Notes: generated by a model from the letters alone, not told the origin. Counted from the first letter of the stretch, positions 1 to 6,094 are shown. The stretch is DNA of 6,110 nt from Alphaproteobacteria bacterium (GCA_017964705.1 JAGCRL010000046.1:1-6110), one strand, 5' to 3'. Made by a program: numbers and translations.

Positions 1-443
1 ATAACAAAAAAGATAATAAACAGCATAAATATAAAAGCATATTTAACAATCTGCCATAATGTACTATGCAGGATAATTTTAACCACCAAATTGCCGCCGG
101 TAAAAGATGTACGCAAAAATTCTAAAAAATGATTGATAATAGAATTACTTATCAAAATAGCTGCAAAAAATAAAAGAATGGCTGTTAAAAAGCGTAATCC
201 GGCAGAAAGAAAAATGTGTCTATCCCAAATAATTTGTTGTTTATAATAACATCCGGCAGCAAAATACAGAAACAAATAATAATAAGGTATCATCAACAGC
301 TTAAAAGATGTTGTTCCAATGAATATAGGTAACAAATTTCCCAGATAATAAAAAGCAACTAAAAATACGAAAGCAAAGATATGCTTAACAACATATAAGG
401 AAGCACTTTCATAAACATTTTTTATGGATAATCTATCTTGCAT
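1..443 (-). CDS. Partial integral membrane protein of unknown function, downstream of accC
   Basis: An open frame runs from the ATG at 443-441 to the left edge without a stop, giving 147 codons; the 3' end is missing. The product starts MQDRLSIKNVYES and is very hydrophobic. Likely membrane segments lie at about residues 21-43, 47-67, 81-99 and 133-147, where the sequence is cut. The loops are short, and a basic stretch (YYKQQIIWDRH) follows the second segment. I see no catalytic motif and do not recognise the family. The start is supported by an AGGAG ribosome binding site (448-452) four bases upstream, which overlaps the accC stop codon at 451-453. With only 7 bases between the genes, translation is probably coupled to accC, so this is likely the third gene of the accB-accC transcript. 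A role in lipid or envelope metabolism is only a guess from position. That the gene is real: fairly sure. Function: unknown. Confidence 0.75.
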   Translation of the reverse strand, partial: MQDRLSIKNVYESASLYVVKHIFAFVFLVAFYYLGNLLPIFIGTTSFKLLMIPYYYLFLYFAAGCYYKQQIIWDRHIFLSAGLRFLTAILLFFAAILISNSIINHFLEFLRTSFTGGNLVVKIILHSTLWQIVKYAFIFMLFIIFFV

Positions 444-450
444 AACACTC

Positions 451-1794
451 CTATTTTTGCCGTTTATTCATATATTCCGTCAACCAATGAATATTATATT
501 GCCCGTCGATAAATTCATGCTGAGAAATAATTTCCTGATGTAAAGGGATAGTTGTCTTAACACCCATGATAATAAATTCCTCCAAAGCACGACGTAAACG
601 CATTAAAGTAGCATTACGGGTTTTAGCATGCACAATAAGTTTAGCAATCATGCTATCATAAAAAGGAGGAATGGTATAACCGGAATATATTTCCGAATCA
701 ACACGAATACCAAGACCTCCTGGCGCATGCCATTCAGTAATTTTTCCCGGACAAGGTGCAAAAGTATCCGGATCCTCTGCATTAATTCTGCACTCAATAG
801 CATGTCCTCTAAACTGGATATCATCTTGTGTATAGCCAAGTGCTGCGCCTGAAGCAATTCGAATTTGTTCTTTAACAATATCAATACCGGATACCGCTTC
901 GGTAATAGGGTGTTCCACTTGCAGACGTGTATTCATTTCCAAGAAATAAAACTTACCGTCTTCATACATAAACTCCAATGTACCGGCATTTTGATATCCG
1001 ATTTTTTTGATAGCATTGCAGACAATTTCCCCGATTTCACGACGTTGATCTTGGTTAAGTGCGGGGGAAGGGCATTCTTCAATAACTTTCTGGTGGTTTC
1101 TTTGGATTGAGCAATCTCTTTCTCCCAGATGAATAACATTACCGAATTTATCAGCCAATATTTGTATTTCGATATGTCTCGGGTGTTGTAGATATTTCTC
1201 CATATAAACAACATCAGAAGGAAAAGCCGCTTTAGCTTCTGCTTTAGCCATAGTATAAGCTTCTTCGATATCTTCATCCGAAAAAGCAACTTTCATACCT
1301 TTACCGCCGCCACCATCTTTGGCTTTAATAATAACCGGATAACCGATTTTGTTAGCCCAAGTTTTAGCATCTTCAACATTTTCTAATTCTGTAGAACCTG
1401 GAGTAATAGGTAATCCAGCATCAATAGCAGCTTTCCTGGCAGTAATTTTATCGCCAAGAAGACGCATTTGTTCTGCAGTCGGACCGATAAAAGTAATTCC
1501 ATGCAATTCAACCATTTCCGCAAAATCAGCATTTTCTGAAAGGAACCCGAAACCAGGGTGAATGGCATCTGCACCGGTAATTAAAGCTGCCGAAATAATA
1601 GCTTGTTTATTTAAGTAAGATTCAGATGATTTAGCAGGCCCGATACATACTGCTTCATCAGCCAAGCGCACATGCATTGCATTTGCATCGGCTTCAGAAT
1701 GAACAGCAACCGTATGAATACCCATTTCCCTACAAGCACGATGAATACGCAGGGCAACTTCTCCACGGTTAGCAATTAAAACTTTTTCAAACAT
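451..1794 (-). CDS. accC: Biotin carboxylase subunit of acetyl-CoA carboxylase
   Basis: AccC uses ATP and bicarbonate to carboxylate the biotin on AccB, the first half-reaction of cytoplasmic acetyl-CoA carboxylase and the entry to fatty acid synthesis. The protein is 447 residues (E. coli 449) and complete. It has the N-terminal biotin carboxylase domain (about 1-113), the ATP-grasp domain and the C-terminal domain (about 330-440). Residues matching the known E. coli active site, each shifted by two after the glycine loop, are K116, K157, the loop GGGGKGM (161-167), H207, K236, E274, E286, N288, R290, Q292, E294 and R336. The usual QRRHQK is QRNHQK here, with N233 in place of an arginine; the other residues of that stretch are kept. 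An AGGAG lies 11 bases before the ATG, slightly far but the only candidate. accB ends 21 bases upstream and the membrane gene begins 7 bases downstream. Confidence 0.98.
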   Translation of the reverse strand: MFEKVLIANRGEVALRIHRACREMGIHTVAVHSEADANAMHVRLADEAVCIGPAKSSESYLNKQAIISAALITGADAIHPGFGFLSENADFAEMVELHGITFIGPTAEQMRLLGDKITARKAAIDAGLPITPGSTELENVEDAKTWANKIGYPVIIKAKDGGGGKGMKVAFSDEDIEEAYTMAKAEAKAAFPSDVVYMEKYLQHPRHIEIQILADKFGNVIHLGERDCSIQRNHQKVIEECPSPALNQDQRREIGEIVCNAIKKIGYQNAGTLEFMYEDGKFYFLEMNTRLQVEHPITEAVSGIDIVKEQIRIASGAALGYTQDDIQFRGHAIECRINAEDPDTFAPCPGKITEWHAPGGLGIRVDSEIYSGYTIPPFYDSMIAKLIVHAKTRNATLMRLRRALEEFIIMGVKTTIPLHQEIISQHEFIDGQYNIHWLTEYMNKRQK

Positions 1795-1815
1795 CAGATA
1801 ACGTTCTCCTAAAGC

Positions 1816-2292
1816 TTATTCAATCACCACTAAGGGTTCACCATATTCAACCGGATCGCCGGATTCAACCAAAATTTTAGTAACTTTACCGCTTTTATGA
1901 GCCTTAACCGGGTTAAAAGTCTTCATAGCTTCCACTAAACACAATGTATCACCTTCGGTAACGGTATCCCCAGGTTTAACATAATTCGGTGTTTTAGGGT
2001 CTGCAGAAAGGTAAACCACGCCAACCATAGGAGATTTAACAGCATTAGGATTTTGAGAATAATCCTCATCAGCAACAGGTGCTTCCGCAACTTCAGGTGC
2101 TGCGGGTACGACCATTGGCATGGTAACTGGAGCCTGTACAGGCACATAAGCATTGGAAGCGATTGCCCCTCCGTTATTCCGAGCCAGCGAAATACGGCAG
2201 GTTTCATCTTCATATTCCAATTCTGTCAGATTCGTTTTATCCAAGATTTCAGCCAATTTGCTTATTATTTTTGTATCTACTGGATTAGCCAT
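1816..2292 (-). CDS. accB: Biotin carboxyl carrier protein of acetyl-CoA carboxylase
   Basis: AccB carries biotin between the biotin carboxylase (AccC) and the carboxyltransferase (AccA/AccD, not in this window). The protein has 158 residues, the usual length. Residues 1-45 form a helical N-terminal region, about 46-75 a flexible linker rich in Ala, Pro and Val, and about 80-158 the biotinyl/lipoyl domain. The biotin site is EAMKTFN, with K124 as the modified lysine. The segment SADPKTPNYVKPGD (96-109) sits where the acetyl-CoA carboxylase type of carrier has its 'thumb' insertion, which argues against a pyruvate or propionyl carboxylase carrier. The start is supported by GAGAGGA (2298-2304), five bases before the ATG. 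It is the first gene of the minus-strand operon. No aroQ lies upstream, as it often does in alphaproteobacteria; a divergent FtsK-like gene is there instead. Confidence 0.97.
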   Translation of the reverse strand: MANPVDTKIISKLAEILDKTNLTELEYEDETCRISLARNNGGAIASNAYVPVQAPVTMPMVVPAAPEVAEAPVADEDYSQNPNAVKSPMVGVVYLSADPKTPNYVKPGDTVTEGDTLCLVEAMKTFNPVKAHKSGKVTKILVESGDPVEYGEPLVVIE

Positions 2293-2412
2293 AGTTATCC
2301 TCTCAATAAAATTAAATTCTCTAGTTTTCTAATTCAAAATAGAAAAAAAGACAAGTATTTTCTTCTACATCTCCCCAACAATACACAAAAATCACATTTT
2401 TGAGATAATCTA

Positions 2413-2442
2413 TTGCTTTTTTTAACTTTTATTGATTATAAT
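2413..2442 (+). promoter_or_regulatory. Sigma-70 type promoter of the FtsK-like gene
   Basis: A perfect -10 box TATAAT (2437-2442) lies 18 bases after a -35 box TTGCTT (2413-2418). Transcription would start near 2449, about 30 bases before the ATG at 2480. This excludes the longer reading frame with a TTG at 2432, which would begin upstream of the transcript. The -10 lies inside the palindrome TGATTATAATCA, so the same hexamer can be read leftwards toward accB, but I see no good -35 for that direction. Confidence 0.7.
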
Positions 2443-2479
2443 CATCAGCAAAGCAAATTTTAATGGTAGAGGAATAATC

Positions 2480-3739
2480 ATGGCAAACTTAGAAACTGTT
2501 TTGAAGAATTATGCAATTTCTGGAGAAATTATTAGCGAAACACGCGGTCCGCTATTAAAAATTATAGAATTTGAACCAGCTCCTGGAACAAAACTGAAAA
2601 ATATAACAACGTCCTTAGAAGACATACGTCGCGAATTAGGCGTATCAACATTGCGAGTAGAACCGGCAGAAACAGGAAATACAATTTTGTTTGAAATTCC
2701 GGCCGATGAGTTTGAAACAGTTGATTTTAAGAAAATTGTTGCATCTGTAGAATTTGAAAAAGCTGCCGCTAAATATACTTTACCGATTTGCCTTGGCGCA
2801 GATATAAAAGGTACCCCCGTATTTGCCGATTTAGCTAAAATGCCGCACATGTTAATTGGTGGAACAACCGGTTCAGGTAAATCAGTTGGTCTAAATACTT
2901 TTATGTTATCGCTGATTGCCTCCAAAAAGCCTGCAGATGTTAAATTTGTATTGATAGATCCTAAAAAAATAGAATTCAGCATTTATAATAACCAAAGATA
3001 TATGATGGGACCGGTTATCACAGAAAGTGAAGATGCTGTTGCCGTTTTGTCTTTATTAGCCGAAGAAATGGATAAGCGCTATGACATATTTTCAGAAAAT
3101 ATGGTTAAAAACCTGGCTGAATATAATGAAAAAGGAGACGGTCATTTACCATATATAGTATGCATTATTGATGAATTTTCAGATTTAATGTCCGTAGATA
3201 AATCAGTAGAAAAAGATGTTATACGTTTAGCACAAAAGGCACGTGCCGCCGGTATTCACTTACTGTTAGCTACACAACGTCCGTCAGTTGATGTTGTAAC
3301 CGGTGTGCTAAAAGCCAATTTCCCGACCAGATTAGCCTATAAAGTTGCCTCAAGAGTTGATTCTCAAACTATTTTGGATACTCCCGGAGCAGAAAATTTA
3401 ATCGGTCGCGGCGATTGCTTGTTCCTAGCTTCAGATGGCACATTAAAACGTTTGCATGGTGCATATTTGCCAGATGATGGAATTGTAGAAATGTTAAGGC
3501 CTCATACCTGTGCAATAAAGCCTTGGAATTTACCCAAGAAAGAACTGACCCCGACAAAAAGCAAAGAAGTTGTTGTTAAAAAAGAAAGCTTTATTAAACG
3601 TTGTTGGAAGTGGTGGTGTGATTTAGGAACCAGAAAGCAACAACAAATTATCAATATTTTCAAAAAATATGTCTTACCGACAATTATAGCTTGGTATGCA
3701 ACACATAAAAACAAAGAGAAAAAGAAAAAAGAGAAATAA
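2480..3739 (+). CDS. Short FtsK/SpoIIIE-type DNA translocase without membrane or gamma domain
   Basis: This is a RecA-fold ATPase of the family that pumps double-stranded DNA, 419 residues from the ATG at 2480. The start is supported by GAGGA six bases upstream and by the promoter position. The alpha domain covers about 1-100 (EFEPAPGTK at 31-39) and the beta motor about 101-345. Visible motifs are Walker A GGTTGSGKS (127-135, K134), Walker B VCIIDEF (227-233, D231/E232), ATQRPSV (264-270), KANFPTR (278-284) and the end of the motor (GRGDCLF, 309-315). Cell-division FtsK is about twice as long: it has four N-terminal membrane helices, a linker and a C-terminal winged-helix gamma domain that reads KOPS sites. 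None of these is present. Residues 350-419 form a basic, Trp-containing tail (KRCWKWWC at 373-380), a short hydrophobic stretch (398-406) and a Lys-rich end. It may be an orphan paralogue working beside a full FtsK elsewhere; that is inference. It is the first gene of a three-gene unit. Confidence 0.9.
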   Translation: MANLETVLKNYAISGEIISETRGPLLKIIEFEPAPGTKLKNITTSLEDIRRELGVSTLRVEPAETGNTILFEIPADEFETVDFKKIVASVEFEKAAAKYTLPICLGADIKGTPVFADLAKMPHMLIGGTTGSGKSVGLNTFMLSLIASKKPADVKFVLIDPKKIEFSIYNNQRYMMGPVITESEDAVAVLSLLAEEMDKRYDIFSENMVKNLAEYNEKGDGHLPYIVCIIDEFSDLMSVDKSVEKDVIRLAQKARAAGIHLLLATQRPSVDVVTGVLKANFPTRLAYKVASRVDSQTILDTPGAENLIGRGDCLFLASDGTLKRLHGAYLPDDGIVEMLRPHTCAIKPWNLPKKELTPTKSKEVVVKKESFIKRCWKWWCDLGTRKQQQIINIFKKYVLPTIIAWYATHKNKEKKKKEK

Positions 3740-3776
3740 GTCTTTGAACTTTCATATCTTTTCCGGGGAAATAAAT

Positions 3777-4277
3777 ATGAAACGCCATTTTTATTTTTTC
3801 AGGCATGGTCAGCGAGATGGAATAGATGAAGAATCAACGCTTAATGAAGTTGGTGTTGCACAGGTGAAAAAATTAGCTGAGTTTTTATCTGATAAAAATA
3901 TTGAAGTCGCATATTCAAGTCCTCTCAGACGTGCTATTGATACGGCCAAAGATGCTGTTAATCACAATCCTGATGTTAAAGTAATTCCCGATGATAGGTT
4001 AATTGAAACAGCTTTTGGATTTTGGTATGCTGCAAATGATCCCAAACAACAAAGAATTAACGAAAATTTTAATCGTATAAAATCATGTCTTGATGATATT
4101 GTAACCCATGATAAGCATACAAATATAATTATCGCTTCGCATGGTGGTGTAACACGCGCATTGTGTTGGGCATGCGGGAAAAAAGTCGGTGATGTACATA
4201 TGGCTCAATGTTTCCATTTTACATTAGAAGATGGTAAATGGGAATATGTTGAAACATTTGATCCGGATATAAAATAA
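3777..4277 (+). CDS. Histidine phosphatase family protein (phosphoglycerate mutase-like)
   Basis: A single-domain member of the histidine phosphatase superfamily, 166 residues, probably cytoplasmic since no signal peptide is seen. The catalytic set is present: R9-H10-G11 in FFRHGQ, with H10 the residue phosphorylated in catalysis; R51 in SSPLRRA; E77 in LIETAFG, the likely proton donor; and H122 in ASHGG. The length fits the small broad-specificity and SixA-like members rather than glycolytic phosphoglycerate mutase (about 230-250 residues). The substrate cannot be read from the sequence. The start at 3777 is chosen because GGGGA lies seven bases upstream. The frame is open back to 3696, but that extension is Lys/Arg-rich, overlaps the end of the FtsK-like gene and lies before the RHG strand, where the fold begins. 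The gap to the upstream gene is 37 bases and to the next gene 15, so it is probably co-transcribed. Confidence 0.9.
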   Translation: MKRHFYFFRHGQRDGIDEESTLNEVGVAQVKKLAEFLSDKNIEVAYSSPLRRAIDTAKDAVNHNPDVKVIPDDRLIETAFGFWYAANDPKQQRINENFNRIKSCLDDIVTHDKHTNIIIASHGGVTRALCWACGKKVGDVHMAQCFHFTLEDGKWEYVETFDPDIK

Positions 4278-4292
4278 TTCTCAGAGGTGAAA

Positions 4293-4868
4293 ATGAAAGA
4301 TTTAGGAAGTAAGTTTTTAACAACTCCAAGACTTGATTTAAAGTCTCAAACAATGAAGGAACAAAAGCACCTTTGGGAAATTTTAATGTTGCCTGATGTC
4401 AATCGCTTCTATTTGACAGTTTCGGCACCACGCGAAAATTTAATGAATTGGGAGCTTCAAAAAGAATTTTATAAAAAATCAAAAGAACATGCTAATGACC
4501 TTAATGTTTATAAATGGAGCATCTTTTTAAAAGGGACGGATATCTGTATTGGTCAAATAGATTCACATCAAATAGATACCTCAGACCCAAGTATCAGAGG
4601 AATAGGGTGGTACATTGATCCTAAGTATCAACAAAAAGGTTATGCAACCGAGGCCGCCGAAGCGATGATTAAATACTTATTTGAGGAAGTCAAAATAAAT
4701 TCAATACAAACAAAAGCAGCCGTTAATAATATAGCTTCTTGGAAAATTATGGAATATTTAGGTTTTCAGCGATTACCGGAAACATGCCGGACAAACTATA
4801 CTTTTATGGATGAACCGGTTGAATGCTATAAATATATCCTAACTAAAGAAATGTATTTTAAGCAATAG
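4293..4868 (+). CDS. GNAT family N-acetyltransferase, RimJ/RimL type
   Basis: An acetyl-CoA-dependent N-acetyltransferase of 191 residues. The N-terminal TPRLDLKSQT (11-20) matches the 'T-x-R-L' opening of the RimJ/RimL (Acetyltransf_3) group. The acetyl-CoA pyrophosphate loop is QQKGYATEA (113-121), preceded by the strand GIGWYIDPKY (103-112). The segment NNIASWKIMEYLGFQR (145-160) is the typical 'N-x-x-S-x-x-(hydrophobic)-x-E-x-x-G-F' end of the fold. Family members acetylate ribosomal-protein N-termini, antibiotics or small molecules, and nothing here tells which. The ATG at 4293 is chosen over a GTG at 4287 because the GTG overlaps the ribosome binding site AGAGG (4283-4287), which lies five bases before the ATG. 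It is the last gene of the plus-strand unit. No strong plus-strand terminator follows. Confidence 0.9.
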   Translation: MKDLGSKFLTTPRLDLKSQTMKEQKHLWEILMLPDVNRFYLTVSAPRENLMNWELQKEFYKKSKEHANDLNVYKWSIFLKGTDICIGQIDSHQIDTSDPSIRGIGWYIDPKYQQKGYATEAAEAMIKYLFEEVKINSIQTKAAVNNIASWKIMEYLGFQRLPETCRTNYTFMDEPVECYKYILTKEMYFKQ

Positions 4869-4941
4869 ATAAAATTTACTTATTTTAGTTTGAATTATGG
4901 ATAGGCACATTTGATATAACCCATCTTTCCCCTTTACAAAT

Positions 4942-4977
4942 AAAAAAACTCCCCAATGCCGGTTGGCTTTTGGGGAG
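4942..4977 (-). terminator. Rho-independent terminator of the 5012-5521 gene
   Basis: An 8-base-pair stem pairs CTCCCCAA (4949-4956) with TTGGGGAG (4970-4977), with an inner GCC/GGC pairing (4958-4960 with 4965-4967) around GGTT. Read on the minus strand it is followed at once by seven T residues (4942-4948). The minus-strand gene ends at 5012, 34 bases before the hairpin. On the plus strand the hairpin is followed by AACAATGG, so it is a poor terminator for the acetyltransferase transcript. Confidence 0.85.
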
Positions 4978-5011
4978 AACAATGGTTTGTTTTTAGAGTT
5001 TACATTAAGGC

Positions 5012-5521
5012 TCATAAAAGCAGCTTAACACCGATGTTTCTTACGCGAAATGCGATTTTGAGAAACGGAAAAGATGTTGCTGCACGATCAACTATTTCTT
5101 TCACAATTTTCTCTTCAACAGCATTTCGGATAACCACTTCGGATGCCTCGATGAGCGCTTCGTCATCATCAAATGGTTGTTGTGACATAATTTCGTATGC
5201 ATTTATATTATGCATATACCGAGCTGTTACGTCATCTATAACGCAATTGATCCACTGCTTAAATGCAGTTTCAACGAAATACTCTACATACTCCTTAATG
5301 ACCACAGGCGAATAAGATACTTCATATTCGATTTTAACCGTGCAGGGTTCCCTTTGGGTTCTGAACTGATCCTCACAAGCATTCCTCACAATTTTTGTGC
5401 TAATGTCTATGAGGCTCACGGTGAACGGGTTGATGAACTTTCCAGGCATGTAAACTCTTGATGTCAGTTTGCTGTAGCCCACGTATCCGCAGGGTACAAC
5501 AAAATTCATGTTCTTCTTCAT
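5012..5521 (-). CDS. Hypothetical protein, monocistronic, with an internal repeat
   Basis: I do not recognise this 169-residue protein. It has no signal peptide, membrane segment or known catalytic motif. Residues 37-53 (LIDISTKIVRNACEDQF) and 123-139 (LIEASEVVIRNAVEEKI) align without gaps: L, I, S, R-N-A and E are identical and several other positions are conservative. Each is followed by a strand-like segment (VKIEYEVSY at 62-70, LKIAFRVRN at 154-162), suggesting a duplicated helix-strand unit. Between them is a long probable helix (73-100) and an acidic patch (DDDE, 118-121). The gene is richer in G+C than its neighbours (28 of 60 at 5341-5400, against 17 of 60 at 4681-4740) and uses AGG, CTC and GTG codons more freely, which hints at transfer. 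It stands alone, with its own promoter (5667-5695) and terminator (4942-4977). The start is uncertain: GAGAG lies almost touching the first ATG and about 13 bases from a second at 5509. Confidence 0.7.
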   Translation of the reverse strand: MKKNMNFVVPCGYVGYSKLTSRVYMPGKFINPFTVSLIDISTKIVRNACEDQFRTQREPCTVKIEYEVSYSPVVIKEYVEYFVETAFKQWINCVIDDVTARYMHNINAYEIMSQQPFDDDEALIEASEVVIRNAVEEKIVKEIVDRAATSFPFLKIAFRVRNIGVKLLL

Positions 5522-5590
5522 ACTCTCTATTTTTAGTTATACTTATACTGTTTTTCTATATTTAGTATGGGAATAGTCATATAATTTCAC

Positions 5591-5607
5591 TTGAAGTATA
5601 ACTTCAA
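5591..5607. promoter_or_regulatory. 17-base dyad in the leader of the orphan gene, possible operator
   Basis: TTGAAGT (5591-5597) and ACTTCAA (5601-5607) are perfect inverted repeats around ATA. The dyad lies in the predicted 5' leader, about 55-70 bases after the transcription start and 70 bases before the ATG. Related words recur nearby: AGTTATACTTATACT around 5535-5549 and CTTCTAGTATACC over the -10 box (5662-5674). It could bind a dimeric repressor. A chance palindrome in AT-rich DNA is also possible. Confidence 0.35.
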
Positions 5608-5666
5608 AACTAAAACTATGAAAAAGACAAACCCAATAATTACTATATCTATATTTTAACACTTCT

Positions 5667-5695
5667 AGTATACCATTTTTTAAGGGGTATGTCAA
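5667..5695 (-). promoter_or_regulatory. Near-consensus sigma-70 promoter of the orphan gene
   Basis: Read on the minus strand, TTGACA (5695-5690) is followed after exactly 17 bases by TATACT (5672-5667). This is a perfect -35 box and a -10 box one base from consensus, at ideal spacing. Transcription would start near 5660, giving a leader of about 140 bases before the ATG at 5521. It is the strongest promoter in the window and suggests high expression unless repressed. Confidence 0.85.
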
Positions 5696-5762
5696 GATTA
5701 AATAAATGCTTGAAATTGTGTATTTTTTTTGATTTTAAGCTTAAGCACTTATAAATAAAATG

Positions 5763-5789
5763 AAAAAAAGGACAATCTCTCGTCCTTTT
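5763..5789 (-). terminator. Rho-independent terminator, minus strand
   Basis: AAAAGGAC (5766-5773) pairs with GTCCTTTT (5782-5789) around the loop AATCTCTC. On the minus strand the stem runs into a T tract (5769-5763, then CATTTTATTT). It lies about 65 bases before the promoter of the orphan gene, so it would shield that gene from transcripts entering from the repeat and tRNA side. Confidence 0.65.
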
Positions 5790-5814
5790 GAATTGTGGTT
5801 GGCTACAGTATATA

Positions 5815-5876
5815 ATCCCCGAACACAAATAAAAAAAACACCCGAATAGGGTGTTTTAAATGGTGGCCAGAGAGGG
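5815..5876. repeat. Direct repeat, left copy: tRNA 3'-end remnant plus terminator
   Basis: These 62 bases recur without a mismatch at 6049-6110, an offset of 234. On the minus strand the order is: 16 bases that look like the 3' end of a tRNA gene (T-stem strand CCCTC, acceptor strand TCTGGCC, A, CCA; 5876-5861), then a terminator hairpin (5835-5857), then about 20 more shared bases. Further upstream this copy continues CTCTGAGAGC, which cannot make a T loop, and no matching 5' acceptor strand exists in the window. The tRNA part here is therefore a fragment, not a gene. Left of 5815 the two copies diverge at once. Confidence 0.9.
5831..5857 (-). terminator. Rho-independent terminator inside the left repeat copy
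   Basis: AAAACACCC (5835-5843) and GGGTGTTTT (5849-5857) form a 9-base-pair stem around GAATA. On the minus strand it runs into eight T residues (5838-5831), a strong terminator. On the plus strand only four T residues follow. It sits three bases past the CCA of the tRNA-like fragment. Confidence 0.85.
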
Positions 5877-6048
5877 CTCTGAGAGCAAAAACAATCCGGT
5901 GAATTGTTTTTGCCGAGAGCATCAGTAACTGTTAGCGAGCGACTTTGTGGCAACACAAACAAAGCAAGCGTTACTGTTACTTGTCCGAAGCGTAGTTAGT
6001 GAGTGCAAAAAGCACGAACTTTACGACGCAAGCTCGAACCTCGGTTCG
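5877..6048. other. Gene-free 172-base segment with a series of hairpins
   Basis: No credible coding frame or complete tRNA is present. Several inverted repeats follow one another. GCAAAAACAAT/ATTGTTTTTGC is a perfect 11-base-pair stem (5885-5895 with 5903-5913). CAGTAAC/GTTACTG (5923-5929 with 5970-5976) encloses TTTGTG-GCAA-CACAAA (5944-5959). GCGTAGTT pairs in two parts with AACT and ACGC (5990-5997 with 6017-6020 and 6026-6029) around GTGC-AAAAA-GCAC (6003-6015). TCGAACC/GGTTCGA lies at 6034-6049. G+C is higher than in the surrounding intergenic DNA (26 of 60 at 5921-5980). It may be a structured RNA, a miniature mobile element or a multi-copy intergenic repeat; I cannot choose between these. 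Confidence 0.6.
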
Positions 6049-6064
6049 ATCCCCGAACACAAAT

Positions 6065-6091
6065 AAAAAAAACACCCGAATAGGGTGTTTT
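6065..6091 (-). terminator. Rho-independent terminator inside the right repeat copy
   Basis: This is the same hairpin as in the left copy: AAAACACCC (6069-6077) pairs with GGGTGTTTT (6083-6091) around GAATA, followed on the minus strand by eight T residues. Its position three bases after the putative tRNA CCA (6095-6097) is where a terminator for a tRNA transcript would be expected. Confidence 0.85.
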
Positions 6092-6094
6092 AAA

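Noticed and set aside
628..1574. Several short open frames on both strands across accC
   Set aside because: accC is intact with all catalytic residues, so these are other-frame shadows of it and carry no recognisable domain.
2386..2402. Dyad CAAAAAT-CAC-ATTTTTG in the accB/FtsK-like intergenic region as an operator
   Set aside because: It is made almost only of A and T runs in very AT-rich DNA and is not repeated nearby, so chance is a sufficient explanation.
2432..2479. Longer N-terminus for the FtsK-like protein, from a TTG at 2432
   Set aside because: It would begin upstream of the TATAAT box, and the ATG at 2480 has a good ribosome binding site. The family alignment starts after the ATG.
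3696..3776. Longer N-terminus for the histidine phosphatase, from 3696
   Set aside because: The extension overlaps the end of the FtsK-like gene and is Lys/Arg-rich from an A-rich tract. The ATG at 3777 has GGGGA at good spacing and directly precedes the RHG strand.
4949..4977. Hairpin as terminator of the plus-strand operon
   Set aside because: No T tract follows the stem directly on the plus strand; the T tract is present only in the minus direction.
4956..5315. Open frame of 119 codons on the plus strand
   Set aside because: It starts inside a terminator stem and lies antisense to the minus-strand gene 5012-5521, which has a promoter, a terminator and a protein-like composition. The plus frame has none of these.
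5741..5962. Open frame of 73 codons on the minus strand
   Set aside because: It crosses two terminator hairpins, the tRNA-like fragment and the direct repeat, has no clear ribosome binding site, and its translation is mostly the repeat read in one frame.
5861..5995. Complete minus-strand tRNA ending at 5861
   Set aside because: The CCA and acceptor strand are followed upstream by sequence that cannot form a T loop, and no 5' acceptor strand (TCTGGCC on the plus strand) exists in reach.
6034..6060. T-arm-like GGTTCGATCCCC on the plus strand as the end of a plus-strand tRNA
   Set aside because: The five-pair T stem has mismatches at two positions, and no acceptor strand pairs across. It is better explained as half of the TCGAACC/GGTTCGA palindrome.
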